Of a stretch of DNA of 64,000 bases, positions 41,071-49,420 are shown one piece after another (the first letter of the stretch is position 1; the number at the start of each line of letters is the position of its first letter). The stretch covers positions 1-64,000 of the forward strand of contig NZ_BCTR01000049.1 in the NCBI RefSeq assembly GCF_002091475.1, in the 5' to 3' direction. A program made the position numbers and the translations under genes. Source of the DNA: Sphingomonas azotifigens NBRC 15497 (GTDB lineage: Bacteria; Pseudomonadota; Alphaproteobacteria; Sphingomonadales; Sphingomonadaceae). Under the pieces are notes generated by a model. That model saw only the letters and a list, made by a program, of their open reading frames with translations, was not told where the DNA came from and searched no databases.

Positions 41071-43826
41071 CAGAGCCGCGGGGTCAGGCGGATGCCCAGC
41101 CAGAAGGTGGTCGGCACCGAATAGCTGTCCTTGAGCAGGTTCTTGCCCGGCCCGGTCAGGCTGGTGACGCGGGCATGGGTAACGTTGCTCACCTGCCCGA
41201 ACAGGCTGACGCCCGGCCGCACCGCATAGGTGGCGGAAAGGTCGACCTGGTCGCGTGGCGCCCAATAGAGATCCTGCCAGGTCACGTCGTTGACGATCGA
41301 CCGCAGCGCCTTGCCCTGCCGGTTATAGGCGGCGCGCAGTTCGAGGCCGCCGCCATTGTAGAACAGCGTGCCGTTCAGCGTGTAGTCGGGCTGGCCGACG
41401 AGCCGATCGATCCGGCGGCTGCCGCCGGCGCTGAGCGGCACGGTAATGCGGCCGTCGAGCGCGGCGACGTTCACGCTGGCGCCGAAGCCGGCGAGCAGGC
41501 TTCCGGGCGCGCCGAACGAATTGACCACGGCGCTGAACTCGGCCCCGCGGATCCGCGCGCTCGATGCGTTGACCGGGCGGCTGACCAGCGCGTTGACATA
41601 GGTGACGCCGGACGCGGGATCGGTGAACCCGGGGCTGGACAGGGTAAAGATCTCGTCGTCGATCTTCTTGTTGAACAGCGCAAGCGAGACCAGCCCGCCG
41701 CGATTGCCGCCGAACCGCCAGTCCGCAGCGAGATCGAGGTTGGTCGACTTGCGCGGGCGGATGTCGGGGTTGCCGATGGTGACGGTCACCCCGGTGGCGT
41801 TCGGGTTGCCGACATCGGTGGCGTTGACGAAGCTGATCGAGCTGCGCGCGGCATAGGCATCATAAGGCGGGCGGCCGATGGTGCGGCTCGCTGCCGCACG
41901 CAGGTCGATCGCCGGGGTGGCGTGCCACGTGACCAGCGCGCTCGGCAGCAGATAGTCATAGTCCGATCGCGTCGGGATATCCTGGAACACGCCCGCGCGG
42001 CGGATGCGGCCGGTGGTCTGCTGGCGGGTGCTGTCATAATGCACGCCGGCTTCGGCACGGATCGCGTCGCTCGCATAGCGAAGCAGCGCATAGGCGCCGA
42101 AGATCTTCTCGTGATGCGTGAAATCGTCCTGGTTGTTGAACCCGCTCTGGTCGGTCAGGTTGAACGCCGATTTGGGCAGCGCCGACAGGATCGCATCCGC
42201 ACGCCGCGGATCGATGGTGATGAGGTTGAGCCCGTCGCTGTAGCGCAGCGATGCGCCCTGCGGCCCGAGCACGTCGGCGATGCCGAGCCGCGGCGCACTG
42301 GTGTTCGGCGCATATTCGGTGCGATTGACGTCGTAGCGCGGGCGATCGTCGGTATAGCTCGCCCCCGCTGCGAAGCCGATGCCCGGTTGCGCCTGGCGGA
42401 AGGCATAGTCGATCCGGCTGGTCCACACCTCGTCATCGGCATAGCGGTTATAGTCCTGCCGCCAGTAGAACAGGCTGTATGCGCCATAGTCGTAGAACGC
42501 CGAACGCGAGACCGGGAAGCGGAAGTTGAAGTTGGTCGTGTCGTAGGTGAAGCCATAAGCGGGCACCGCATTGACGCTGGTGCCGCCGCCGCCGGGCGCT
42601 GCGCGCCCGACATTGGTGATGTATTTGATCATCGAGATCGGCTCGGCATAGGTGGCGAGCGAATAACCGCCGCGCACGCTCAGCCGGTGCTCGGGCGCAG
42701 GGGTGAAGTCGAGTCCGGCCTGTGCCACGCGCGTCCGGCTGGTGAGCTGCTGGTGGGCATAGCCGACTTCGATATCGCCCGCCGGGAAGCTGCCCGAGGT
42801 CGCGGTCTGGCCGGTGACCGTGCCGCGATTGCGCGGGTCGATCAGCAGCTCGTTGCGCTGCATGTCGTCCTTGAAGAAATAATAGCCGCCGGTGACGAAG
42901 GCCTGTACTGCCTCGCTCGCCCGCACCTCGAACTTGGCGGTGATGCCGTAGCGGTCGCGCTTGTCCTGCACGTACCAGTATTTGTCCTGCTGCGGTACCG
43001 CGAAGCCATTGCCGAGAGCGTTGCCCGACTGGAGCTGGCCGGCAGCGTTGTAGAAGCCGTAATGCACCGTGTCGGTGGTCATGTGGGTTTCGGTATAGCT
43101 GCTCAGCGTCTGGTAGTTGCCCGAGACGGTGAGGCCGAACTGGTCCTGCGCGCCGAAGGTGAGGCTGCCGGTACCGACGATGCGATAGCCGAGATCGGGC
43201 TGGTCATAGGGCTGCCCGTTGTCGCCGGCATGGCCGAGCGAAGCTTCGAGGTTGAAGAACGGCTTGCCGCCATTTTCGAATGCGCTGCGGGTCTTGAGGT
43301 TGATCGCGCCGCCCACCGCATTGGGATCGAGATCGGCGCTGAATGTCTTCACCACCTGAATCTCGCTGATCATCGACGACGGCAGGATGTCGAGCCGCAC
43401 GCCGCGGGTGACCGAGCCGAGATTGCCGTTGGGCGTCCCCGGCGAAGCGACCAGCAGCCCGTCGATCGTGACGTTGTTGTAGTTCGGTCCCAGGCCGCGG
43501 ATCACCGGCGTCGAGGCTTCGTCGCGCGGATGCTCGTTATCGATCGCCGGCAGCACCGAGAGGCCGGGCACGCGGCGCAGCGCCTCGACAATCGTTGCGT
43601 CGGGCAGCGCACGGACATCGGTTGCGCTGACCACATCGATGATGTTGGTCGCCGCGCGCTTGCTTTCGATCGCGCCAAGGTTCGCGCGGCGGATGCCGGT
43701 CACGACAATGTCGTCCTGGGTGCCGCCGTCCGCAGAAGGTGGCGTTTCCTGTGCCCAGGCAGGGGTGCAAACAGCCAGAAGAGCGATGGTCGCAGACCCG
43801 CACAAAAGCGTTTTCAGATTTGACAT
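41070..43826 (-). CDS. TonB-dependent receptor (Xanthomonas/Caulobacter type)
   Basis: This 918-residue receptor begins with a signal peptide (LLCGSATIALLAVCTPAWA|Q) and a TonB box region (DDIVVTGIRRANLGAIESKR). The plug reads LPDATIVEALRRVPGLSVLP, VIRGLGPNYNNVTIDG and LDPNAVGGAINLKTRSAF; the barrel ends ...WLGIRLTPRL. This is the TIGR01782 type, which imports carbohydrates or other large nutrients. The ATG at 43826 follows AAGGGGG at 6 bases, so the upstream in-frame ATG is not used. Coupled to the glycerophosphodiesterase gene. Confidence 0.92.
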   Translation of the reverse strand: MSNLKTLLCGSATIALLAVCTPAWAQETPPSADGGTQDDIVVTGIRRANLGAIESKRAATNIIDVVSATDVRALPDATIVEALRRVPGLSVLPAIDNEHPRDEASTPVIRGLGPNYNNVTIDGLLVASPGTPNGNLGSVTRGVRLDILPSSMISEIQVVKTFSADLDPNAVGGAINLKTRSAFENGGKPFFNLEASLGHAGDNGQPYDQPDLGYRIVGTGSLTFGAQDQFGLTVSGNYQTLSSYTETHMTTDTVHYGFYNAAGQLQSGNALGNGFAVPQQDKYWYVQDKRDRYGITAKFEVRASEAVQAFVTGGYYFFKDDMQRNELLIDPRNRGTVTGQTATSGSFPAGDIEVGYAHQQLTSRTRVAQAGLDFTPAPEHRLSVRGGYSLATYAEPISMIKYITNVGRAAPGGGGTSVNAVPAYGFTYDTTNFNFRFPVSRSAFYDYGAYSLFYWRQDYNRYADDEVWTSRIDYAFRQAQPGIGFAAGASYTDDRPRYDVNRTEYAPNTSAPRLGIADVLGPQGASLRYSDGLNLITIDPRRADAILSALPKSAFNLTDQSGFNNQDDFTHHEKIFGAYALLRYASDAIRAEAGVHYDSTRQQTTGRIRRAGVFQDIPTRSDYDYLLPSALVTWHATPAIDLRAAASRTIGRPPYDAYAARSSISFVNATDVGNPNATGVTVTIGNPDIRPRKSTNLDLAADWRFGGNRGGLVSLALFNKKIDDEIFTLSSPGFTDPASGVTYVNALVSRPVNASSARIRGAEFSAVVNSFGAPGSLLAGFGASVNVAALDGRITVPLSAGGSRRIDRLVGQPDYTLNGTLFYNGGGLELRAAYNRQGKALRSIVNDVTWQDLYWAPRDQVDLSATYAVRPGVSLFGQVSNVTHARVTSLTGPGKNLLKDSYSVPTTFWLGIRLTPRL

Positions 43827-44212
43827 TGAATCCCCCTTACGAATCATTTGTAACGAATAATATTCGCTAAGAATGACATTTTCGCGTCACGTTTCGCGGA
43901 TGCGGCGGCATGATGTGTTCTGGCCTTGGGTCGGGGGGGCGGTCCGAGTGGCGCAGGCGTCGGCCAGTTGGTGATGCCAGGCCGCGGACGCCCGCGATGA
44001 CATCTGCGCGACGATAGAGAATGGCAGGGCCCGCGCTTCCATCCGGATGCGCTGAACGTTGAAACTTAGAGGATTTTCAATCGTCTACTCCGACCGGCGC
44101 AATCGGCAGCTTCATCCAACATCGGACATTTCGTCGGAGCTGAAATGAACGACCGGGCCTGGGTTGAAGGCCGTCGGACGCAACCGGCAGTCACCACTGA
44201 TAGCTCGAGCGA
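43827..44212. other. Upstream region of the second TBDR
   Basis: No gene is visible. The 60 bases before the receptor are AT-rich and contain the palindrome CGAAT-AAT-ATTCG (43854-43866), with one more CGAAT at 43840, a possible operator. The remainder, up to the stop of the FAD monooxygenase, shows nothing I recognise. Confidence 0.45.
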
Positions 44213-45445
44213 CTAAGGCGATCCCGCAAAGGGTATGGCGGCATCAAGGTCATCCCCCAGCCCCAGCGGTTCCAACGGATGGCCCACCAATCCACTCACC
44301 ATGGATGCTTGGATCGCCGTGACGGGCCATAATTTCGCCAGCGGACCTACCACACGGTCCCGGATCAGGGGGAGCAATCGGCTGTCGGATTGATAGACAG
44401 GCGTGAACAACGCGGTGAGCCATTGATACATCAGGACGTGGCGACGGCGCAGGCGGATACACTGCCGCACACCTTCATCGATGTCGCCCCCTTGGCTGAG
44501 CCCTTGGGCGAGGGCCCACGCGTCCAGCAATGCCATGTTCGCGCCTTGCCCGAGCTGGGGGCTGGCGGAATGCCAGGCGTCGCCGATATGCGCCAGCGCA
44601 GGTTCGGCTGGCGACGCCAGCGTTCGATGCGCATAGCGGGCGAACGTCAGCTGGTGCGGGTCGTTGATTTGGTCGAGCAGCGTGGCACATTCGGGCCAAA
44701 GCGCGGTTACCTCGGCCTTCCATCGCGCCAACCCAGCCGCGCGCCATGCGTCCAGTCGGTCCACCCTGAGCGACCAGAAGAAGGCAGCCTTCGGCGTCGT
44801 CGCGCCCGGTGGAACCCCGATCGGAAGAACGCCTGCCATTTTGCTCGCCCGCTCGTAGCGCTGCGCCAGGCTATGCGGATCAAAGGTCGCCCCCAACGGC
44901 CAATCGAGGCTGGCCCATAGCGCTCCATAGCGCAGTGCTCGGCCCGTGGGCGGCGCCAGCGGCGTCCGCGTACCCAGCGCGTCGACAACAAGATCGAACG
45001 GAAGACTCATCTGACCGTCGGCAAAGCACAGCGCGCGCCTTGCCCCCACCAGGACACTGCCAGCGACATCGCGGCCGGAATGGATGGGTATTCCCGATTG
45101 TAAGACAGCCTCGTGCAGGATCGCGAACAGGCTGGCGCGGTGGATGCCGATGCCAAAGGTGCCGGGACGGCCCAGCGCCGCATAGTGCACATCAAGAACC
45201 ACCCGCTTGCCCGCCTTGCCGAACAACCGGTCCACCCGCGCGCCACGTGCCAAAGCGGCATCCAGCAAGCCGAGTTTGCCAAGAACGGCCATTCCCGTCG
45301 GCTGCAACATCAGCCCGGAACCAATGGGCTTTGGCGTCTCGAACCGCTCGAACAAGGTGACCTGATGGCCACTGCGATCAAGCAAAAGCGCGACCGCCAA
45401 TCCGCATGGCCCGCAGCCGGCAACAGCAATGTTCCGTCCCCGCAT
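44213..45445 (-). CDS. FAD-dependent monooxygenase (UbiH/PHBH superfamily)
   Basis: This 410-residue protein has the N-terminal dinucleotide-binding motif GCGPCGLAVALLLDRSGH followed by the acidic end of strand two (TLFER), the middle motif region DLVVDALGTRTPL and the C-terminal flavin motif HIGDAWHSASPQLGQGANMALLDA. It should hydroxylate an aromatic or polycyclic substrate using NAD(P)H and oxygen. The substrate cannot be told from sequence. It is divergent from the sugar locus and shares no visible operator with it. Confidence 0.85.
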   Translation of the reverse strand: MRGRNIAVAGCGPCGLAVALLLDRSGHQVTLFERFETPKPIGSGLMLQPTGMAVLGKLGLLDAALARGARVDRLFGKAGKRVVLDVHYAALGRPGTFGIGIHRASLFAILHEAVLQSGIPIHSGRDVAGSVLVGARRALCFADGQMSLPFDLVVDALGTRTPLAPPTGRALRYGALWASLDWPLGATFDPHSLAQRYERASKMAGVLPIGVPPGATTPKAAFFWSLRVDRLDAWRAAGLARWKAEVTALWPECATLLDQINDPHQLTFARYAHRTLASPAEPALAHIGDAWHSASPQLGQGANMALLDAWALAQGLSQGGDIDEGVRQCIRLRRRHVLMYQWLTALFTPVYQSDSRLLPLIRDRVVGPLAKLWPVTAIQASMVSGLVGHPLEPLGLGDDLDAAIPFAGSP

Positions 45446-45667
45446 ATCTGCTGCTTATCCGGCGATAGAGCGACATCCAATAGCCAAACAGAAGCGGTCA
45501 GCGAGGGACATGCCGAACTTCAACCGCACCCGCATGCGCGCGGATTCCGGGCGTTCGACGCCTTTCAAATCGCCTCTACTGCTGGCAGCATGCCGCGCAG
45601 GATATTCCGGTAGAATGATCTCGCCGTACCTTGCAAACAACGCGCTTGCAGATATAACAGGAGAACT

Positions 45668-45679
45668 CTGATATCTTAG
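45668..45679. promoter_or_regulatory. Candidate GntR operator 1 (CTGA-TATC-TTAG)
   Basis: CTGATATCTTAG matches the CTGA-N4-TCAG inverted repeat found at 49384 and 52394 with one mismatch in the right arm. It ends 15 bases before the ATG of the aldose dehydrogenase, where a repressor would block transcription or initiation. Confidence 0.5.
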
Positions 45680-45694
45680 ACGGCCGAACGACCA

Positions 45695-46726
45695 ATGGAC
45701 AGAATCATTTCGGCATCCGGTACCATTCCTGGCTTGGGGTTTGGGGCGTCGACCCTCGGCAACCTGTACCGCCCCGTTGCGGACGACATTGCCAGCTTGG
45801 CTGTGCGCACTGCGATTGATCACGGTATCCGCTATTTCGACACCGCCCCATTTTACGGCTTCGGGCTCAGCGAACGGCGCGTTGGCGACGCCTTGCGCGA
45901 ACGTCCAGCAGACATCCTCCTGTCCACCAAAGTCGGCCGTCTTCTCGTGCCCGATACCGCGCCACGGACGCAGGAGCGCCACGGTTTCGTTTCGCCGATG
46001 CCGTTCAAGCCCGTGTTCGATTATAGCCATGATGGCATATTGCGCTCCCACGCCGAGAGCCTGCAGCGTCTGGGGCTCGCCCGTATCGACATCCTCCTGG
46101 TCCACGACATAGGCCGGATGACGCATGGCGACGCGCACGCCCAATATTGGCACCAGCTGACAAAAGGCGGCGGCTTCCGCGCACTGGAGCAACTGCGCAC
46201 CGAGGGCACGATCGTCGGCTTCGGCCTGGGCGTGAACGAAACCGCCGTCTGCCTGGATGCGCTGCAGGAGACGGCGCCGGACGTATTTCTGCTTGCCGGA
46301 CGATACACGCTGCTCGAACAGGGCGCGCTCGACGATCTGCTCCCCGCCTGCCTGGCACAGGGCGTCGCGGTGGTGATCGGCGGCCCGTACAACAGCGGCA
46401 TCCTCGCCACCGGCACCAGAAGCGGCGGAGCGCGGCCCTACAATTACGCGCCGGCACCCGCGGCCATCCTCGATCGCGTCGCGCGGATCGAGGAAATTGC
46501 CGACAGCCACGGGGTGCCGCTCGCCGCGGCCGCGCTCCAGTTTCCGCTGGCCCATCCGGCCGTCGTGAGCGTCGTGCCGGGACTGGCCAGCGCGGAGCAG
46601 GTGGAGCAGACCGTCAAGCTGCACGCCACCGTCATTCCCCAAGCCTTCTGGCATGATCTTCGCGATGCCGGCCTTCTGCATCCCGACGCACCGCTGCCCG
46701 TCGCCCATCAACGAGCCATTGTATGA
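45695..46726 (+). CDS. Aldo/keto reductase, probable L-fucose dehydrogenase
   Basis: This 343-residue aldo/keto reductase carries the family landmarks: FDTAPFYGFGLSERRVG with the catalytic Asp and Tyr, LLSTKVGR with the catalytic Lys and ILLVHDIGR with the His. The wording around the Tyr (APFYG-GLSE-R-G) is that of D-threo-aldose 1-dehydrogenases, which oxidise L-fucose to the lactone with NAD(P). It begins the first transcription unit of the sugar locus behind operator 1 and overlaps the next gene by ATGA. Step 1 of the oxidative pathway. Confidence 0.87.
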   Translation: MDRIISASGTIPGLGFGASTLGNLYRPVADDIASLAVRTAIDHGIRYFDTAPFYGFGLSERRVGDALRERPADILLSTKVGRLLVPDTAPRTQERHGFVSPMPFKPVFDYSHDGILRSHAESLQRLGLARIDILLVHDIGRMTHGDAHAQYWHQLTKGGGFRALEQLRTEGTIVGFGLGVNETAVCLDALQETAPDVFLLAGRYTLLEQGALDDLLPACLAQGVAVVIGGPYNSGILATGTRSGGARPYNYAPAPAAILDRVARIEEIADSHGVPLAAAALQFPLAHPAVVSVVPGLASAEQVEQTVKLHATVIPQAFWHDLRDAGLLHPDAPLPVAHQRAIV

Positions 46727-47694
46727 CCATTCCCCTTCGGGTCCTGGTAACCCGCCGACTGCCCGAAGCGGTGCAGCAGCATCTCGCCGCCACCTACGAC
46801 GCCGTGCTCAACGATGCCGACGTGCCGTTGACCCGCGACGAACTCGCCGCGGCGATGCGCGACTTTGATGCGCTGGTGCCGACGATCACCGATCGGATCG
46901 ACGCCGGCCTGATCGCTACCGAAGGCCGCCGTGTCGCGATCCTGGCCAATTACGGTGCCGGCGTCGATCACATCGACCTCGCGGCGGCGGCGGCGGCGGG
47001 GCTCGTCGTCAGCAACACCCCCGGGGCGCTGACCGATGCGACGGCCGAGCTGGCCCTGCTGCTCATGCTGATGGCGGCGCGGCGCGCGGGCGAGGGCGAG
47101 CGCGAATTGCGTGCCGGGCGCTGGACCGGCTGGCGGCCGACGCATCTGGTCGGCCATACGCTGGCCGGGCGGACGCTGGGGCTGGTCGGCTTCGGCCGGA
47201 TCGCGCAGCGTACTGCCGAGCTCGCACGCGGGATGGGCATGACCATTCGCTATCATGCCCGCAGGCCTGCCGCGCCCGAAATCGAAGCGGCACTGGATGC
47301 GCGCAAGGCCGACTCGCTGGAGTCGCTCGCCGCCGAGGCCGATATCCTGTCGCTGCACGTGCCAGGCGGTGCGGAGACGCACCACCTGGTCGACGCCGCC
47401 TTGCTGGCGCGGATGAAGCCGCACGCGATCCTGATCAACACCGCGCGGGGTTCGGTGGTCGACGAGGCTGCACTGGCCGAGGCACTGGCGACCGGCCGGA
47501 TCGCCTCGGCCGGGCTCGACGTCTACGCGCGCGAGCCGGCGGTGCACCCGGCGCTTCTTGCCAGCGAGCGCGCCGTATTGCTGCCGCATCTGGGTAGCGC
47601 CACGGTGGAAGCGCGTACCGCGATGGGGATGCAGGCCGCCGCCAATCTCGCCGCCTTCGCCGCCGGCGCGTCGCTGCCCGATCGTGTCGCCTGA
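46723..47694 (+). CDS. D-isomer-specific 2-hydroxyacid dehydrogenase
   Basis: This 323-residue dehydrogenase has the Rossmann motif GRTLGLVGFGRIAQRTAELA, the substrate arginine region LINTARGSVVDE, the catalytic glutamate in YAREPAVHPALL and histidine in LLPHLGSATVEAR. Such enzymes reduce glyoxylate or hydroxypyruvate. It is translationally coupled to the aldose dehydrogenase and to the glycerate kinase after it, so I infer that it makes glycerate from hydroxypyruvate or clears glyoxylate. Confidence 0.88.
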   Translation: MTIPLRVLVTRRLPEAVQQHLAATYDAVLNDADVPLTRDELAAAMRDFDALVPTITDRIDAGLIATEGRRVAILANYGAGVDHIDLAAAAAAGLVVSNTPGALTDATAELALLLMLMAARRAGEGERELRAGRWTGWRPTHLVGHTLAGRTLGLVGFGRIAQRTAELARGMGMTIRYHARRPAAPEIEAALDARKADSLESLAAEADILSLHVPGGAETHHLVDAALLARMKPHAILINTARGSVVDEAALAEALATGRIASAGLDVYAREPAVHPALLASERAVLLPHLGSATVEARTAMGMQAAANLAAFAAGASLPDRVA

Positions 47695-48487
47695 GGATAT
47701 CCTCGCCGCCGCGATCGCGCCGGCACTGGCAATGGCGCGGACGCGCCCGCTCGTCCTGGGGCTCTGCGGGGCGCAGGGGAGCGGCAAGTCCACCCTCGCC
47801 GATGCGCTCGCCGCACGGTTTCCGGGCGCCGTCACCCTGTCGATCGACGACCTGTATCGCACCCGGGCCGAGCGCGAGCAGCTCGCCGCCACGGTGCATC
47901 CGCTGCTCCTCACGCGCGGCGTGCCCGGTACGCACGACGTCGCGCTGGGCCTCGCCACGCTCGCCGCGCTCGACCGTGGCGAGGCCGTCCCCCTGCCCCG
48001 CTTCGCGAAGGAAAACGACGACCGCGTCGATCCCGCCTTGTGGCCGGTCGCGCCGGCCGGGTGCCCGCTGGTGATCTTCGAAGGATGGTGCGTTGGCGCC
48101 CGTCCGCAGCCCGAAGCCGCGCTGGCCGAACCGATCAATGCGCTGGAGCGCGAACGCGATGCGGACGGCGTCTGGCGGCGCCACGCCAATGCCGCGCTCG
48201 CCGGCGCCTACCAGTTGCTCTTCGACCGGATCGACCTGCTCGCGCTGCTGCGCGCGCCCGATTGGGACCAGGTCTATGCCTGGCGCAAGCAGCAGGAGGA
48301 TGCATTGCGCCGTTCCGGTGCGCGCGGTGCCGGCGTCATGGACGATGACCAGCTGCGTTTCTTCGTCAGCCATTACGAGCGGCTGACCCGGCACATCCTG
48401 GCCGAAATGCCCGATCGCGCCGATTGGACGTTCCACCTCGATGCCGACCGCCGCTGCACCGCCTGGACCGGCCCGCGCGAAGCCTAG
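47684..48487 (+). CDS. P-loop kinase, probable D-glycerate kinase
   Basis: This 267-residue protein has a Walker A motif (GLCGAQGSGKSTLADAL), the LSIDDLYRTRAER switch and PGTHDVALG, FEGWCVGARP and RRHANAALAGAYQLLFDRID, matching the plant-type glycerate 3-kinase / uridine-kinase-like family. The GTG start at 47684 overlaps the dehydrogenase by 11 bases. It would phosphorylate glycerate for entry into lower glycolysis. The annotation as glycerate kinase is supported by its partner gene. Confidence 0.82.
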   Translation: MSPEDILAAAIAPALAMARTRPLVLGLCGAQGSGKSTLADALAARFPGAVTLSIDDLYRTRAEREQLAATVHPLLLTRGVPGTHDVALGLATLAALDRGEAVPLPRFAKENDDRVDPALWPVAPAGCPLVIFEGWCVGARPQPEAALAEPINALERERDADGVWRRHANAALAGAYQLLFDRIDLLALLRAPDWDQVYAWRKQQEDALRRSGARGAGVMDDDQLRFFVSHYERLTRHILAEMPDRADWTFHLDADRRCTAWTGPREA

Positions 48488-48496
48488 TCGCCCGGC

Positions 48497-49219
48497 TCAG
48501 ACCATGCCGATCAGCCGCTGCAGCGCCAGCTGGAAATGATTGATCAGCGCCGCCTCGGCGGCATCGGCATCCCGCGCAATGCAGGCGTCGAGAATCTCGA
48601 GATGCTCGCGCAGCGTGCGCATCGCCAGCGGCCGCGTCGTCAGCCAGTCCAATCGGACGAGCGTCACGTAATTCTTCAGCCGGCGGGCGGTGAGTTCGAT
48701 CAGCGGATTGCGAAGCGCGGAGATCAGCGCGTTGTGAAGGCGGTTCTCCAGATCATCCAGAATCAGCGCTTCTTCTTCGCCCCATATGCCCGCTTCGAGC
48801 CTGGCGAGCAGCGCCCGGTGGTCATCCGCCAGCGCCTGCGTCTCGGCGGCATCGGCGCTCTCCGCAAGGATGCGTGCACCGGCGCGCTCGATCAGGGAGC
48901 GGAACTGATATGTCGATCGGGACAGCTCCAGATCCGCCCGGATGAAGCGAATGCCGGAACGGGCGTGGATCGTCACCAGCCCCTCATTCTCCAGCGTCCG
49001 CAGCGCATCTCGCAGCGGCTGCGAGGTAATGCCCAATAGCCGGATCAATTCGGACTGGGACAGATCGACGCCCACCGGGATCGTGCGATTGAACAACCCG
49101 CGCAGGATCGCCTTATAGGCCTTCTCGGCAAGGCTGGGCGCATCCTCGTCGATCGACGCGCGCGCGGGAGCGCTCCCACCTCGCCCGCTTCTCACCTTCT
49201 TCGTCGCTGCGCGCATCAT
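48497..49219 (-). CDS. GntR-family (FCD) regulator of the sugar locus
   Basis: This 240-residue protein has an N-terminal winged helix (AYKAILRGLFNRTIPVGVDLSQSELIRLLGITSQPLRDALRTLENEGLV in parts) and a helical FCD ligand domain with metal-type residues (DLENRLHNALI, REHLEILDACIARD). FCD-type GntR regulators usually repress sugar-acid pathways and are released by an intermediate. Two adjacent ATGs at 49219/49216 are possible. It is divergent from the TBDR at 49421, with an operator in between. Its genes face each other with the glycerate kinase at the 3' side. Confidence 0.9.
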   Translation of the reverse strand: MMRAATKKVRSGRGGSAPARASIDEDAPSLAEKAYKAILRGLFNRTIPVGVDLSQSELIRLLGITSQPLRDALRTLENEGLVTIHARSGIRFIRADLELSRSTYQFRSLIERAGARILAESADAAETQALADDHRALLARLEAGIWGEEEALILDDLENRLHNALISALRNPLIELTARRLKNYVTLVRLDWLTTRPLAMRTLREHLEILDACIARDADAAEAALINHFQLALQRLIGMV

Positions 49220-49383
49220 TCCGTCCCCGGCCGTCCATTCGCCTTCAGGATGTGGTCCAGCCTCGAGCACATGCATCAACGCGCACGAAAAACAACCGCG
49301 GATGGTGCGCAGGCCAGCCTCCGCGCCGCACGATGGTGAAAAAAGCACAGATCCGCGCTTGATACCCTATCAGATTACCTATA

Positions 49384-49395
49384 CTGATATTTCAG
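49384..49395. promoter_or_regulatory. Candidate GntR operator 2 (CTGA-TATT-TCAG)
   Basis: CTGATATTTCAG, arms CTGA/TCAG perfectly inverted around four bases, lies in the divergent gap between the GntR gene and the TBDR, 25 bases before the GTG start. A similar CTATCAGAT stands about 15 bases upstream of it. Confidence 0.55.
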
Positions 49396-49420
49396 ATAAG
49401 AAGAATCGAGGGGATGTGAA

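Noticed and set aside
40878..43823. Plus-strand open frame of about 980 codons opposite the second TBDR.
   Set aside because: The minus-strand receptor has a ribosome site, signal peptide and plug motifs; the opposite frame is a codon-bias shadow.
45446..45667. Small plus-strand open frame (about 80 codons) between the monooxygenase and the aldose dehydrogenase.
   Set aside because: No ribosome site, no recognisable motif, and it runs through the divergent promoter region.
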